Below, in pieces: positions 15,897 to 26,386 of a stretch of 37,789 bases of DNA. The notes beneath the pieces are model-generated. The model ran no database searches, had not been told where the DNA came from, and was given only the letters and a program-made list of their open reading frames with translations. Numbering within the stretch: the stretch's first letter is position 1; each line of letters starts with the position of its first letter. Location: the NCBI RefSeq assembly GCF_013449735.1, contig NZ_JACBNY010000018.1, positions 1 through 37,789 on the forward strand, written 5' to 3'. The translations under genes were made by a program, and so were the position numbers. The DNA is from Pseudolactococcus laudensis. Its GTDB lineage: Bacteria > Bacillota > Bacilli > Lactobacillales > Streptococcaceae.

Positions 15897-17114
15897 ATGT
15901 CAAAATTTAGTCGGATTCATTTAGTTGTCATGGATTCAGTTGGAATCGGTGCCGCACCGGATGCGGATGAATTTTTCAACCACGATACAAACGATACCCA
16001 ATCAGATACGCTCGGTCACATTTCAGAGAACTTTGCACTCAATGTACCTAACATGGCGAAATTAGGTTTGGGTCAGATTCTACGTGAGAAAGCACTGGTT
16101 GGTGTTGAACAAATTGCGACAGAACAGTTGTCTGGTTATGCTACAAAACTTGAAGAAGTTTCACGTGGTAAAGATACGATGACAGGTCACTGGGAAATTA
16201 TGGGCTTAAATATTCAAGTACCATTCCGTGTTTTTCCTGAAGGTTACCCAGAAGATTTGCTTGAAAAAATTGAGACTTTTTCTGGTCGTAAAGTCATTCG
16301 TGAGGCAAACATTCCTTATTCTGGTACAGCAGTCATCGATGATTTCGGTGCACGACAAATGGAAACTGGTGAGTTGATTATCTATACATCAGCCGATCCT
16401 GTCTTGCAAATTGCTGCGCATGAAGATATTATTCCCTTGGATGAACTTTATAAAATTTGTGAATACGTTCGCTCAATTACTTTAGAAGACCCTTACATGA
16501 TAGGACGTATTATTGCACGTCCATATATTGGGACTCCTGGTAACTTTACTCGGACAGCTAATCGTCATGATTACGCACTATCACCTTTCGGTCATACTGT
16601 TTTAGACAGTTTAAATGAAGCTGGCATTGGTGTCTATTCTGTTGGTAAAATCAACGATATCTTCAATGGTGTTGGCATTAACCATGATATGGGACATACT
16701 GCAAGTAACATGGCTGGTGTGGATCGCTTGATTGAGACGTTGAAACTGCCAGACTTTGAAACAGGTTTTTCATTTACGAACTTGGTTGATTTTGATGCAC
16801 TTTTCGGACATCGTCGTGATGTGGCGGGCTATGGTAATGCGATTAATGAATTTGATGCGAGATTACCTGAAATCTATGAGGCAATGGATGACAATGATTT
16901 GTTGCTGATTACTGCTGACCATGGAAATGACCCAACTTATGTTGGAACTGACCATACGCGTGAGTATGTACCATTACTTGCTTACAGCAAATCATTTACT
17001 GGACAAGGTATTTTAAATATTGGGCATTATGCTGACATTTCAGCGACGGTTGCTGAGAACTTTGGCGTACCTGCGACAGAAAACGGACAATCATTCTTAG
17101 GAGACTTAAGATAA
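15897..17114 (+). CDS. deoB: Phosphopentomutase
   Basis: 405 residues, alkaline-phosphatase superfamily. The enzyme interconverts (deoxy)ribose-1-phosphate and the 5-phosphate, linking the phosphorylases to DeoC and the pentose phosphate pathway. Metal ligands and the active site are seen in [14 protein letters not shown] (D13), in [10 protein letters not shown] (Thr94/Thr96 region) and in [19 protein letters not shown] near the C-terminus. The ATG has AAAAGAGG 6 bases upstream. It leads the tight cluster deoB-punA-deoD. Confidence 0.96.
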   Translation: MSKFSRIHLVVMDSVGIGAAPDADEFFNHDTNDTQSDTLGHISENFALNVPNMAKLGLGQILREKALVGVEQIATEQLSGYATKLEEVSRGKDTMTGHWEIMGLNIQVPFRVFPEGYPEDLLEKIETFSGRKVIREANIPYSGTAVIDDFGARQMETGELIIYTSADPVLQIAAHEDIIPLDELYKICEYVRSITLEDPYMIGRIIARPYIGTPGNFTRTANRHDYALSPFGHTVLDSLNEAGIGVYSVGKINDIFNGVGINHDMGHTASNMAGVDRLIETLKLPDFETGFSFTNLVDFDALFGHRRDVAGYGNAINEFDARLPEIYEAMDDNDLLLITADHGNDPTYVGTDHTREYVPLLAYSKSFTGQGILNIGHYADISATVAENFGVPATENGQSFLGDLR

Positions 17115-17116
17115 TC

Positions 17117-17926
17117 ATGACAATGATGGAAAAAATAAAGGAAACTGTTGTTTTCTTACAAAAACAAGGTATTGAAAATGTTGACTTTGGTTTGATCTTG
17201 GGATCAGGTTTGGGTGAATTAGCAGATGAGATTTCAAATCCAGTCGTTATTGACTATGCTGACATTCCTAACTGGGGCAAATCAACTGTTGCAGGTCATG
17301 CTGGTAAGTTGGTCTACGGCACACTTTCAGGAAAAAAAGTGTTAGCACTTCAAGGACGTTTTCACTTTTATGAGGGGAACCCACTTGATGTTGTAACTTT
17401 CCCAGTGCGTGTGATGGCTGAATTAGATGCGACAGGTGTTGTTGTCACTAACGCAGCAGGCGGTGTGACACATGGCCCTGGTACATTGATGTTGATTAAT
17501 GATCACATTAATTTTACTGGTCAAAATCCTTTAATTGGTGAAAACTTGGACGCTTATGGTCCACGTTTCCCTGATATGTCAAGTGCCTATGACAAAGGCT
17601 ACCAAGCCACTGCAAAAATTGTGGCTGATCGTGCGGGTATTGAGTTGCAAGAAGGTGTCTACATGGGATTCACTGGTCCAACTTATGAAACACCTGCTGA
17701 AATTCGTTTTGCTGAAACAATCGGAGCAGATGCGGTTGGGATGTCAACTGTACCTGAAGTGATTATTGCAGTTCACTCAGGCCTACGTGTTCTTGGTATT
17801 TCTGCTATCACCAATCACGCTGCGGGTAAACAAGCTGAGCTGAACCATGAAGAAGTTGTAGAAGTGACAACACGTATTAAGGGCACATTCAAAACGCTTA
17901 TTAAACAAATCCTGGAGGAAATCTAA
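17117..17926 (+). CDS. punA: Purine nucleoside phosphorylase (trimeric, PNP-I type)
   Basis: 269 residues. The enzyme splits inosine and guanosine. It shows [14 protein letters not shown] near the N-terminus, [16 protein letters not shown], and the substrate-binding [11 protein letters not shown] with [14 protein letters not shown]. Three ATG codons lie close together (17117, 17123, 17126); the first is 2 bases after the deoB stop and the choice is uncertain by up to three residues. The stop overlaps the start of deoD as TAATG. Confidence 0.95.
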   Translation: MTMMEKIKETVVFLQKQGIENVDFGLILGSGLGELADEISNPVVIDYADIPNWGKSTVAGHAGKLVYGTLSGKKVLALQGRFHFYEGNPLDVVTFPVRVMAELDATGVVVTNAAGGVTHGPGTLMLINDHINFTGQNPLIGENLDAYGPRFPDMSSAYDKGYQATAKIVADRAGIELQEGVYMGFTGPTYETPAEIRFAETIGADAVGMSTVPEVIIAVHSGLRVLGISAITNHAAGKQAELNHEEVVEVTTRIKGTFKTLIKQILEEI

Positions 17927-18630
17927 TGTCAATCCATATTGCCGCCCCAAAAGGTGACATTGCTGATAAGATTCTATTGCCAGGTGATCCTTTGCGTGCG
18001 AAATTTATCGCTGAGAACTTCTTAGAAAATCCAGTCTTGTTTAATGATATTCGAAATATGTTTGGTTATACAGGAACCTATAAAGGTGAGCGTGTTTCTG
18101 TCATGGGTACTGGTATGGGAATGCCTTCTATTTCAATTTATGCGCATGAATTGATTACAGAATACGATGTTAAGAAATTGATTCGTGTGGGCACTGCTGG
18201 ATCACTTTCGAAAGATGTTCATGTTCGGGAGTTAGTCCTTGCGCAAGCAGCAGCAACAACGTCTCGCATTATCAAAAATGATTGGCCTGAGTATGATCTT
18301 CCCCAAATCGCTGATTTTGACTTGCTAGATAAGGCTTACCACATCTCCAAAGACATGGGTGTCATCACTCACGTTGGTAATGTTTTATCTGCAGACTTAT
18401 TTTATTCAGACTTATTTGACAAAAATATCAAGCTCGGTACTATGGGTGTTAAAGCTGTTGAGATGGAGGCCGCTGCGCTTTATTATTTGGCTGCCAAGCA
18501 CCAAGTACAAGCGCTTAGTCTCATGACCATTTCAGATAGTCTTGTTTTAGATGAAGATACGACTACTGAGGAGCGTGAAAAGACCTTTACAGATATGATG
18601 CGAGTTGGTCTTGAAACCCTGATTGCCTAA
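17926..18630 (+). CDS. deoD: Purine-nucleoside phosphorylase (hexameric, DeoD type)
   Basis: 234 residues, the usual length. Motifs are [44 protein letters not shown] and [12 protein letters not shown]. It acts on adenosine and other 6-amino or 6-oxo purine nucleosides, complementing PunA. The ribosome site GGAGGAAATCT lies in the end of punA. A strong terminator ends the operon. Confidence 0.96.
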   Translation: MSIHIAAPKGDIADKILLPGDPLRAKFIAENFLENPVLFNDIRNMFGYTGTYKGERVSVMGTGMGMPSISIYAHELITEYDVKKLIRVGTAGSLSKDVHVRELVLAQAAATTSRIIKNDWPEYDLPQIADFDLLDKAYHISKDMGVITHVGNVLSADLFYSDLFDKNIKLGTMGVKAVEMEAAALYYLAAKHQVQALSLMTISDSLVLDEDTTTEEREKTFTDMMRVGLETLIA

Positions 18631-18666
18631 GCGGATTTGAATAATCAAAAATTGAATTTTGACTTG

Positions 18667-18695
18667 AAAATTCTAGGTCATGCCTAGAATTTTTT
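18667..18695 (+). terminator. Rho-independent terminator of deoB-punA-deoD
   Basis: AAAATTCTAGG / CCTAGAATTTT, an 11-bp stem with a 5-base loop, running into a T tract. Confidence 0.92.
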
Positions 18696-18724
18696 GAGTT
18701 TTTATGAAATCGTATACAGCAATA

Positions 18725-18733
18725 TGATATAAT
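18725..18733 (+). promoter_or_regulatory. Extended -10 promoter of nupABC
   Basis: TGA followed by TATAAT (18728-18733) is an extended -10 element. The -35 region (TGAAAT at about 18705) is poor. The ATG at 18765 lies about 25 bases after the predicted start. Confidence 0.65.
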
Positions 18734-18764
18734 GAAATGGACAAAATATTAGAACGGAGTTTTT

Positions 18765-20279
18765 ATGACAGCACAAAATGTTATAGAAATGCGCAAAGTC
18801 ACTAAAATTTTTGGAGAATTTGTTGCGAATGATCAGATCGATTTGCAAGTTAGAAAAGGTGAAATTCACGCGCTCTTGGGTGAAAATGGTGCTGGCAAAT
18901 CAACCTTGATGAACATGCTATCAGGCTTGCTTGAACCGACTTCAGGTGAGATTATGGTCAAGGGTGAAACGCAAAAAATAGATTCGCCGTCAAAAGCGAG
19001 TAAACTTGGGATTGGTATGGTGCATCAGCATTTCATGTTAGTGGATGCTTTTACAGTCACCGAAAATATTATTTTGGGCAATGAAACTGTCCATGGTGGT
19101 AAACTAGACATTAAAAAAGCCGAGAAAGAAATTCTCGAATTGTCTCAAAAATATGGTCTCGAGGTTAAACCTGACGCTCTAGTTAGAGATATCAATGTCG
19201 GTCAGCAACAGCGCGTCGAGATTTTGAAAACCCTCTATCGTGGTGCGGACATTCTCATTTTCGATGAGCCAACCGCTGTTTTAACACCTGCTGAAATTTT
19301 AGAGCTGTTAGACATCATGCGAAATCTTGTGAAGGAAGGGAAATCAATCATTTTGATTACCCACAAACTTGAAGAGATTCGTGCCGTAGCCGATCGTGTG
19401 ACCGTGATTCGCCGTGGTAAATCGATTGAAACCGTCGAGGTCGAAGGTCGTAGCAGTAAAGAACTGGCTGAGATGATGGTCGGGCATAGCGTATCTTTCG
19501 TAACAGAGAAAAAAGCCGCAAATCCTGGTAAAGTCGTCCTCGACATCAAAGATTTGGTGGTTCATGAAAGTCGTGGTGCTCAAGCCGTTAAGTCGCTTTC
19601 TTTACAGGTCCATGCGGGTGAAATTGTCGGTATCGCTGGTATTGACGGCAATGGTCAAAGTGAGTTAGTCCGTGCGATTACGGGCTTGCAGCATGTTGAA
19701 AGTGGCCAAATTGATGTAAAAGGCCAAAATGTCGCTAACTTTCGACCGCGTCAAATTACTGAAATGTCAGTTGCACACATTCCAGAAGACCGCCACCGTG
19801 ATGGCTTGATTTTAGCTATGTCAGTCGCTGAAAATATCAGTTTACAAACATATTATCAAGCACCATTGAGTCATCATGGTTTCTTGAATTATAAAGAAAT
19901 CAACCGTCATGCGCGCGATTTAATGACAGAATTTGATGTTCGTGGTGCAAGTGAACTTGTACCAACATCAGCGCTTTCTGGTGGGAATCAGCAGAAGGCA
20001 GTTATTGCGCGGGAAATTGACCGCAATCCAGATTTATTGATTGTCAGTCAACCGACTCGTGGACTAGATGTTGGTGCGATTGAGTATATTCATAAGCGTT
20101 TGATTCAGGCTAGAGATGAAGGTAAAGCGGTCTTAGTTGTATCGTATGAACTCGATGAAATATTAAATGTCTCAGACCGGATTGCAGTTATTCATGATGG
20201 TCAAATTCAAGGGATTGTCAGACCTAAGGACACAACAAAACAAGAACTAGGTGTTCTGATGGTAGGAGGCAAAGGGTAA
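18765..20279 (+). CDS. nupA: Nucleoside ABC importer, double ATPase
   Basis: 504 residues with two ABC domains, like sugar importers of the RbsA type. The first Walker A is GENGAGKST (39-47), and Walker B LIFDEPTAVLTP follows. The second domain has a degenerate Walker A (GIDGNGQSE, with Gln in place of Lys), usual for this family, so hydrolysis is mainly at one site. The ribosome site GGAG is 7 bases upstream. It forms an operon with nupB (2-base gap) and nupC, and uses the lipoprotein BmpA as receptor. Confidence 0.93.
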   Translation: MTAQNVIEMRKVTKIFGEFVANDQIDLQVRKGEIHALLGENGAGKSTLMNMLSGLLEPTSGEIMVKGETQKIDSPSKASKLGIGMVHQHFMLVDAFTVTENIILGNETVHGGKLDIKKAEKEILELSQKYGLEVKPDALVRDINVGQQQRVEILKTLYRGADILIFDEPTAVLTPAEILELLDIMRNLVKEGKSIILITHKLEEIRAVADRVTVIRRGKSIETVEVEGRSSKELAEMMVGHSVSFVTEKKAANPGKVVLDIKDLVVHESRGAQAVKSLSLQVHAGEIVGIAGIDGNGQSELVRAITGLQHVESGQIDVKGQNVANFRPRQITEMSVAHIPEDRHRDGLILAMSVAENISLQTYYQAPLSHHGFLNYKEINRHARDLMTEFDVRGASELVPTSALSGGNQQKAVIAREIDRNPDLLIVSQPTRGLDVGAIEYIHKRLIQARDEGKAVLVVSYELDEILNVSDRIAVIHDGQIQGIVRPKDTTKQELGVLMVGGKG

Positions 20280-20281
20280 AC

Positions 20282-21358
20282 ATGAAAAATTTATCAATTA
20301 GAAAAGGCATGGTACCGGTTATAGCAGTCGTTGCTGGTTTCTTGCTTGGCGCCATTATCATGCTGATTTTCGGCTATAACCCAATCTGGGGATATGAAGA
20401 TTTGCTCAGTCAGGCTTTCGGCAATAGTAAATCAATCGGTGAAATTTTCCGAAGTATGGGACCACTGATTTTGACAGGTTTGTCTTTTGCTGTTGCGATG
20501 CGAGCGGGGATGATCAATATCGGAATGTCTGGTCAAGCCCTAGCAGGTTGGATTTCTTCTGTCTGGTTTGCTCTTAGTTTTCCAGATATGCCACGTGTTT
20601 TCATGATTCCTCTTGTCATTATTATTGGCGCTGCTTGGGGTGCAATTATGGCAGCTATTCCTGGGATTCTCAAAGCATTTTGGGGCACAAGTGAAGTGAT
20701 TGTCACGATTATGATGAATTACATCATTTTACTGGTATCAACTTATCTCGTACATTATGGTTTTAATCAAAAATTGATGGCATCCAAAGATTCAACGATT
20801 CAAGTAGGCGCTAATGCGACGTTTAGAAACTCATTTTTAACATCGATTACCAATAATTCTCGACTCAATATCGGTATCTTTATTGCCATTATTGCGATTA
20901 TCATTGTTGCAATTATTTTTAGACGGACTACCCTTGGTTTTGAAATTAGAGCAGTTGGTTTAAATCCCAATGCCTCTGAATCTTCAGGTATTTCATCTAA
21001 ACGAACGATTATCATTTCGATGTTAATGGCAGGTGGTTTAGCTGGTTTGGGTGGTGTTGTTGAAGGTTTAGGGACTTTCCAAAACTTCTTTGTTCAATAT
21101 TCAAGTCTATCTATCGGGTTTGACGGCATGGCAGTCGCTTTGTTAGGTGAAAATTCTCCTATCGGTATTTTATTAGCAGCTTTCTTATTCTCAATTTTGA
21201 AAGTTGGTGCACCAGGTATGAACGTTACCGGTATTCCAGCAGAAATTGTCAATGTTGTGATTGCAAGTATTATCTTCTTTGTGGGTATTAAGTTTGTTAT
21301 CGAGAAAATTTTACCGCAATTACCTAAAAAAGTAGCTAAGAAAGAAGGTGAGAACTGA
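20282..21358 (+). CDS. nupB: Nucleoside ABC importer permease 1
   Basis: 358 residues, mostly hydrophobic, about 9-10 membrane helices. The BPD_transp_2 family landmark is AGMINIGMSGQALAGW near residues 75-90, with FEIRAVGLNPNASESSGI in the cytosolic coupling region. AGGAGG lies 12 bases before the ATG. Its stop overlaps the start of nupC (TGATG). Confidence 0.92.
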   Translation: MKNLSIRKGMVPVIAVVAGFLLGAIIMLIFGYNPIWGYEDLLSQAFGNSKSIGEIFRSMGPLILTGLSFAVAMRAGMINIGMSGQALAGWISSVWFALSFPDMPRVFMIPLVIIIGAAWGAIMAAIPGILKAFWGTSEVIVTIMMNYIILLVSTYLVHYGFNQKLMASKDSTIQVGANATFRNSFLTSITNNSRLNIGIFIAIIAIIIVAIIFRRTTLGFEIRAVGLNPNASESSGISSKRTIIISMLMAGGLAGLGGVVEGLGTFQNFFVQYSSLSIGFDGMAVALLGENSPIGILLAAFLFSILKVGAPGMNVTGIPAEIVNVVIASIIFFVGIKFVIEKILPQLPKKVAKKEGEN

Positions 21359-22314
21359 TGACAATCACAACGATTTTTCAAATTTTAATCTCTTCTATGC
21401 TCATCTATGCGACACCTTTGATTTTTACCAGTTTAGGTGGTACATTTTCAGAGCGTAGTGGGATTGTCAACGTCGGTCTTGAAGGTATTATGATTATGGG
21501 TGCCTTCTCATCTGTCGTCTTTAATCTGACTTTTGCAGATACATTTGGTAAAGCAACGCCTTGGATTGCGTTACTCTTTGCTGGTGTGATTGGGATGATT
21601 TTCTCTTTACTCCATGCAGTAGCAACGATTAATTTTCGGGCAGACCACATTATTTCAGGGACAGTGATCAACCTCATGGCACCAGCGCTCGCTGTTTTTC
21701 TAGTCAAAGTCTTCTATGGCAAAGGGCAAACAGATAACATCCAACAGAGCTTTGGTTATTGGGATTTCCCCCTTTTAAACAAAATTCCAGTCATTGGTAA
21801 AATCTTTTTTAAACAAACTTCTTTGATTGGCTATGTTGCTATCATTGTGTCATTTATCGCATGGTTTATCTTATTTAAGACACGTTTTGGCTTGCGCCTG
21901 CGCTCAGTCGGTGAACATCCTCAAGCAGCTGATACGCTTGGCATTAATGTCTATTTGATGCGTTACTCCGGCGTCATGATTTCGGGTGTCCTAGGTGGCA
22001 TCGGTGGGGCAGTTTTTGCCCAACAAATCTCAGTTAACTTTAGTGGGTCTACCATTGCTGGTCAAGGTTTTATTGCCATGGCAGCCATGATTTTTGGTAA
22101 ATGGAATCCAATTGGTGCTATGCTTGCGAGTCTGTTCTTTGGACTATCACAGAGTTTATCAGTTGTTGGCACACAAATTCCAGTGATTTCAAGTATTCCA
22201 AGTGTTTATTTGCAAATTGCCCCTTATGTTCTGACAATTCTAGTCCTAGCTATTTTCTTAGGCAAATCAACAGGGCCTAAGGCCAATGGTATCAATTACA
22301 TTAAATCGAAATAA
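21358..22314 (+). CDS. nupC: Nucleoside ABC importer permease 2
   Basis: 318 residues of the same permease family, with about 8-9 membrane helices. FSERSGIVNVGLEGIMIMGAF near the N-terminus and FGLRLRSVGEHPQAADTLGI in the coupling helix region match the YufQ/NupC partner of NupB. The ribosome site AAGGTGAG lies within the end of nupB. A terminator follows at 22338. Confidence 0.92.
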   Translation: MTITTIFQILISSMLIYATPLIFTSLGGTFSERSGIVNVGLEGIMIMGAFSSVVFNLTFADTFGKATPWIALLFAGVIGMIFSLLHAVATINFRADHIISGTVINLMAPALAVFLVKVFYGKGQTDNIQQSFGYWDFPLLNKIPVIGKIFFKQTSLIGYVAIIVSFIAWFILFKTRFGLRLRSVGEHPQAADTLGINVYLMRYSGVMISGVLGGIGGAVFAQQISVNFSGSTIAGQGFIAMAAMIFGKWNPIGAMLASLFFGLSQSLSVVGTQIPVISSIPSVYLQIAPYVLTILVLAIFLGKSTGPKANGINYIKSK

Positions 22315-22337
22315 TTTGATGAAAGTATAGATGATAT

Positions 22338-22367
22338 AAAAGCTGCGAGCAATCGTAGCTTTTTTTC
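22338..22367 (+). terminator. Rho-independent terminator of nupABC
   Basis: AAAGCTGCGA-GCAA-TCGTAGCTTT, a 10-bp stem with one G-T pair, followed by T residues. Confidence 0.9.
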
Positions 22368-22393
22368 GTATAAGATAGTGAAAGGATGATGTT

Positions 22394-23245
22394 ATGACCA
22401 ATTTCGATATCTATCGTTTAAAAAAAGCTGGTATGTCAAATTTATTGATTCATCAGTTTTTAACTCTAGCTGCAGATTATCAGGAAAAAAATCCTTTAGT
22501 CTGCTTACCTGCTTTTATTCGTCAGTCAGAGATGAAACATCCTGCACTTTTTTGGGAAAGATTTCGCTCACTTGATTTAAAAATTCTACGACAAGAATTT
22601 TTGAAATTTCCATCATTTTCGATTCAGGATATAGTTTATCCCCAACAATTACGTGAGATATATAATCCACCCGTTTTATTGTTTTATCAAGGTGATTTAA
22701 GCCTACTCCATCAAGCCAATTTAGGTTTTGTAGGTAGTCGAGATTGCAGTCAACAAGGTGTTGCAAGCGTTCAAAAAATTATTAAGGAACTACAAAATCA
22801 TTTTGTCGTTGTCAGCGGTTTAGCACGTGGCATTGATACAGCCAGTCATATTGCAGCACTTAAAAATGGTGGCAAGACAATCGCTGTAATTGGTACAGGT
22901 CTTGATATTTTCTATCCTCGTGAAAACTTTCAGCTGCAAAGCTATATCGCAAAAAATCAATTATTATTGACAGAATATGGTCCAGGTGAAAAGCCTTTGA
23001 AATATCATTTTCCAGAGCGTAATCGAATTATTGCGGGATTGTCTCGAGGCGTATTAGTAACTGAAGCAAAATCACGTTCAGGAAGTTTGATAACCTGCGA
23101 GCGCGCTTTGGAAGAAGGTAGGGATGTTTTTGTCATTCCTGGTAATATTGTTGATAATTTATCTGCTGGGTGTCATTATCTAATTCAGGAAGGCGCAAAA
23201 CTTGTTTGCCATGGTCGTGATATTTTAATGGAGTATGATAGGTGA
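22394..23245 (+). CDS. dprA: DNA-processing protein A (Smf)
   Basis: 283 residues. It loads RecA onto incoming single-stranded DNA during transformation. The extended Rossmann fold shows GFVGSRDCS, the core VVSGLARGIDTASHIAAL, FPERNRIIAGLS and the invariant SGSLIT. The ribosome site AAAGGATG is 6 bases before the ATG. I looked for a ComX box (TACGAATA) and did not find an exact one between the nupC terminator and the ATG. It is the only competence gene in the window. Confidence 0.95.
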   Translation: MTNFDIYRLKKAGMSNLLIHQFLTLAADYQEKNPLVCLPAFIRQSEMKHPALFWERFRSLDLKILRQEFLKFPSFSIQDIVYPQQLREIYNPPVLLFYQGDLSLLHQANLGFVGSRDCSQQGVASVQKIIKELQNHFVVVSGLARGIDTASHIAALKNGGKTIAVIGTGLDIFYPRENFQLQSYIAKNQLLLTEYGPGEKPLKYHFPERNRIIAGLSRGVLVTEAKSRSGSLITCERALEEGRDVFVIPGNIVDNLSAGCHYLIQEGAKLVCHGRDILMEYDR

Positions 23246-23454
23246 GACGCATATGATAAAAGATCAAACATTCTATCTGTAATTTCGGTTTTTTGAATAT
23301 TATTAGCAGTATTTAGCTTTTAAAAAAATGGAGAAACCCAATAGACATCTCTCAGCATTGAAATTTAAAAAAGATTCCTGTAACAGAACAAGTATGATAT
23401 AAGAGGTTGAGTTTCTAACTATAATATTGTGAAGTTATGGTAGTAAATCCAATC

Positions 23455-23487
23455 AAAACCGAACATTTTAAGCGGGTTTTCGGTTTT
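23455..23487 (+). promoter_or_regulatory. PurR binding site: PurBox plus an inverted second half
   Basis: AAAACCGAACATT (23455-23467) matches the lactococcal PurBox AWWWCCGAACWWT at every position. On the minus strand AAAACCGAAAACC (plus-strand 23475-23487) forms a weaker inverted partner. In Lactococcus the activator PurR acts from a PurBox centred near -76. Here the central G (23461) lies about 76 bases before the start predicted from the -10 box at 23526. Confidence 0.85.
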
Positions 23488-23522
23488 TTGTCTGGTATTT
23501 TACCTTATATTGCGCATAATCA

Positions 23523-23531
23523 TGATAGAAT
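23523..23531 (+). promoter_or_regulatory. Extended -10 box of purD, no -35
   Basis: TGA-TAGAAT at 23523-23531. No -35 at the right distance, as expected for a PurR-activated promoter. The start is predicted near 23537-23538. Confidence 0.6.
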
Positions 23532-23574
23532 GAAACAAAATAATGTAAAAGAGAGCATAAAGAGGAAAACAATC

Positions 23575-24828
23575 TTGAAATTACTTGTCATTGGCTCAGG
23601 TGGGCGTGAGCATGCGATTGCTAAAAAATTACTAGATAGTCCTGAAGTGACAGCTGTCTACGCTGCACCAGGCAATGCCGGTATGGTTTTGGATGGGATT
23701 GAAACAATTGCTATCAATATTGACCAACATGCTGAATTGATTGATTTTGCTAAGTCAAACGACATTACCTTTACTTTTGTAGGGCCAGATGATGCTTTGG
23801 CGGCTGGAATTGTTGATGATTTTGAAACAGCAGGTCTATCTGTATTTGGTCCAACCAAACGTGCAGCAGAACTAGAGTGGTCAAAAGATTTTGCAAAACA
23901 AATCATGAATCAATATGGAGTACCAACTGCTGACCACAAGACTTTTAGTGATTTCAGTCAAGCGGCTGCTTATATTGAATCAAAAGGAGCGCCTATTGTT
24001 ATTAAGGCGGATGGCCTAGCACTCGGTAAAGGTGTAGTCGTTGCTGAAACAGTTGCTCAAGCTTTGGATTTCACACGTGATGTTCTAGAAAATAATAAAT
24101 TTGGCAAGTCACGTGTCATTGTAGAAGAATTTCTTGATGGTGAAGAATTTTCACTCTTTGCTTTTGTCAAGAATGATAAATTCTATATGATGCCGACAGC
24201 GCAAGACCACAAACGTGCCTATGATCAAGATAAAGGTCCAAATACAGGCGGAATGGGTGCTTATTCGCCAGTACCTCACTTGCCACAGTCAGTTGTTGAC
24301 ACGGCTGTTGAGACGATTATCAAGCCCGTTGTCAACGGTATGATTACCGAGGGACGTCCTTATACAGGTATTTTGTACGCAGGTCTAATTTTGACGGCAG
24401 AGGGTCCTAAGGTCATTGAATTTAATGCACGCTTTGGCGACCCTGAGACACAAGTCATTTTGCCACGTCTAACGTCAGACTTTGCGATTAATATGCGCGA
24501 TTTACTTGCAGATAAAATCCCAGAATTCACTTGGCTCAATGGCGGTGTCACTTTAGGCGTCGTCGTTGCCTCAGAAGGCTATCCAGGTGATTATACCAAA
24601 GGCGTTAAAATTCCTGAGAAAACGACTGGAGACATCACTACTTATTATGCAGGCGTGACTGCTGATGCTACGGGACAACTTGTGACAAATGGAGGTCGTG
24701 TTTATCTGTTAGAGACATCAGCTAATAAAGTATCTGATGCACAAGCTATCCTATACAAGCAATTAAAAGTACAAGATACAACAGGACTCTTTTATAGAAA
24801 CGATATTGGAGATAAAGCAAATGTTTAA
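23575..24828 (+). CDS. purD: Phosphoribosylamine-glycine ligase (GARS)
   Basis: 417 residues from a TTG at 23575, which lies 9 bases after AGAGGA. Family members begin [13 protein letters not shown], exactly as here, so the longer upstream frame is rejected. ATP-grasp enzyme of step 2 of purine synthesis. Motifs: [51 protein letters not shown] and [11 protein letters not shown]. It leads purD-purE-purK-purB; its stop overlaps purE by 8 bases. Control is by PurR through the PurBox. Confidence 0.96.
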   Translation: MKLLVIGSGGREHAIAKKLLDSPEVTAVYAAPGNAGMVLDGIETIAINIDQHAELIDFAKSNDITFTFVGPDDALAAGIVDDFETAGLSVFGPTKRAAELEWSKDFAKQIMNQYGVPTADHKTFSDFSQAAAYIESKGAPIVIKADGLALGKGVVVAETVAQALDFTRDVLENNKFGKSRVIVEEFLDGEEFSLFAFVKNDKFYMMPTAQDHKRAYDQDKGPNTGGMGAYSPVPHLPQSVVDTAVETIIKPVVNGMITEGRPYTGILYAGLILTAEGPKVIEFNARFGDPETQVILPRLTSDFAINMRDLLADKIPEFTWLNGGVTLGVVVASEGYPGDYTKGVKIPEKTTGDITTYYAGVTADATGQLVTNGGRVYLLETSANKVSDAQAILYKQLKVQDTTGLFYRNDIGDKANV

Positions 24829-25315
24829 ACAACCTAAAATCGCAATCATTATGGGGAGTAAGTCCGACTGGGCGACCATGAAAAAAGCAGCAGATGTTCT
24901 CGATTTATTTGGTGTAGCGTATGAAAAGAAAGTTGTATCTGCACATAGAACACCTGATTTGATGTTTGAATTTGCGGAAACTGCACGTGAACGTGGCATC
25001 CAAATTATCATTGCAGGTGCTGGCGGTGCAGCACATTTACCGGGTATGGTAGCAGCTAAAACAACATTGCCAGTTATCGGTGTACCCGTTAAATCACGTG
25101 CTTTGAACGGATTAGATTCACTTTTGTCTATCGCTCAAATGCCGGGTGGTGTACCTGTTGCGACGATGTCAATTGGTGAGTCTGGCGCACAGAATGCTGG
25201 TTTATATGCCCTGCAAACTTTGTCAATTTCTGACGAGGATTTAGCTGCTCGCTTGACTAAATTCCGAGAAGATCAAAAACAAGCTGTGATAGAAAGTAGT
25301 GACGAACTTGACTAA
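24821..25315 (+). CDS. purE: N5-carboxyaminoimidazole ribonucleotide mutase
   Basis: 164 residues from the ATG at 24821, with GGAGA 10 bases upstream inside purD. Class I Pur[14 protein letters not shown] near the N-terminus, [25 protein letters not shown] and [19 protein letters not shown]. It isomerises N5-CAIR, made by PurK, to CAIR. The TTG at 24806 is not needed. Confidence 0.95.
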   Translation: MFKQPKIAIIMGSKSDWATMKKAADVLDLFGVAYEKKVVSAHRTPDLMFEFAETARERGIQIIIAGAGGAAHLPGMVAAKTTLPVIGVPVKSRALNGLDSLLSIAQMPGGVPVATMSIGESGAQNAGLYALQTLSISDEDLAARLTKFREDQKQAVIESSDELD

Positions 25316-26366
25316 AGAGAAAACGATAGGAATTATCGGAGGCGGTCAACTCGGACAAATGATGGCTATATCTGCGATTTATTTGGGACATAAGGTTATT
25401 ACCCTTGATCCAGATCCGAATTGTCCGGCCTCTCAGGTAGCTGAACAAATTGTAGCCAAGTATGATGATACTGTTGCAATTGCAAAATTAGCCGCACGTT
25501 CTGATGTTCTGACCTATGAGTTTGAGAATGTATCAGCAGATGCTTTAGCACCTTACGAAGATAAAATACCCCAAGGTTTAGATTTATTGCGCATTTCTCA
25601 AAATCGTATTTTTGAAAAAGAATTTTTGACAAAAGCAGGTGTGAAAGTAGCACCTTATACAGTCATTAATACGTTAGAAGACTTGAATGATTTGGATTTA
25701 TCAAAAAAGCACGTTGTCAAAACGGCAACAGGTGGTTATGATGGTCATGGTCAAGTTGTTGTTGAGAATGTTGTGGACTGGGAAGAAGCGCGTGATCTTG
25801 CAGATCTTCAACCGTGTGTGAGTGAAGAATTTGTCAGCTTTTTAAAAGAAATTTCCGTCATTATTTCTGGTAATGGCACTGAATTTTCTGTTTTTCCAGT
25901 TTGCGAAAATCTACATCAGAATAATATTTTAGATAAAACAATTATGCCTGCGAGAATTTCAAAGTATTTGGCAGAAGAAGCGAGAAGTATGGCGCTGAAA
26001 ATTGCTCAGGCTTTGAAATTATCAGGGACTTTATGTGTTGAAATGTTTGTGACTAACCATGATATTTTGGTTAATGAAATTGCGCCGCGGCCGCATAATT
26101 CAGGTCATGCGACAATTGAAGCGTGTGATTTTTCGCAGTTTGATTTACATATTCGTGGTATATTGGGTGAACCATTACCAAAGGTAGCGTTGTTATCACC
26201 TGCTGTCATGCTGCAAGTTTTAGGTCAAGATTTATCTGCCGCACAACATTTTGCGACAGAAAATCCGAGCGCACATTTGCATTTGTATGGTAAAATTGAA
26301 GCAAAGGAAAATCGCAAAATGGGTCATGTGACTGTTTTGACTGATGACTGTGCGATAAGTTTATAA
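25308..26366 (+). CDS. purK: N5-carboxyaminoimidazole ribonucleotide synthase
   Basis: 352 residues from TTG 25308 ([16 protein letters not shown]), or 355 from GTG 25299. I prefer the TTG because GAAAG lies 11 bases before it but only 2 bases before the GTG. ATP-grasp enzyme: the N-terminal [14 protein letters not shown], the lid GGYDGHGQ, and [19 protein letters not shown] near residue 250. It overlaps the end of purE by 8 bases. Confidence 0.94.
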   Translation: MTKEKTIGIIGGGQLGQMMAISAIYLGHKVITLDPDPNCPASQVAEQIVAKYDDTVAIAKLAARSDVLTYEFENVSADALAPYEDKIPQGLDLLRISQNRIFEKEFLTKAGVKVAPYTVINTLEDLNDLDLSKKHVVKTATGGYDGHGQVVVENVVDWEEARDLADLQPCVSEEFVSFLKEISVIISGNGTEFSVFPVCENLHQNNILDKTIMPARISKYLAEEARSMALKIAQALKLSGTLCVEMFVTNHDILVNEIAPRPHNSGHATIEACDFSQFDLHIRGILGEPLPKVALLSPAVMLQVLGQDLSAAQHFATENPSAHLHLYGKIEAKENRKMGHVTVLTDDCAISL

Positions 26367-26386
26367 GAGAAAAGGAACATAAAAAG

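Larger units (their letters stand above)
23246..23574 (+). other. Intergenic region and leader between dprA and purD
   Basis: It holds the PurBox elements and -10 box listed separately. The purD frame is open upstream as far as 23437, but that stretch carries the promoter and has no ribosome site, so I treat it as non-coding. A CCGAA-type element on the minus strand at 23281-23292 (AATTTCGGTTTT on the plus strand) could be a third, weaker PurR site. Confidence 0.6.

Noticed and set aside
22361-22380. Possible ComX box in front of dprA (TTCGTATA)
   Set aside because: It resembles the box only on the opposite strand; the exact TACGAATA on the coding strand is absent.
23401-23440. TATAAT and GTTATGG segments resembling parts of a purine riboswitch before purD
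   Set aside because: The conserved core strands and closing helix are missing. The PurBox explains the regulation.
23437-23574. 46 extra in-frame codons upstream of purD
   Set aside because: This stretch contains the PurBox and -10 box and has no ribosome site. The family N-terminus starts at the TTG at 23575.
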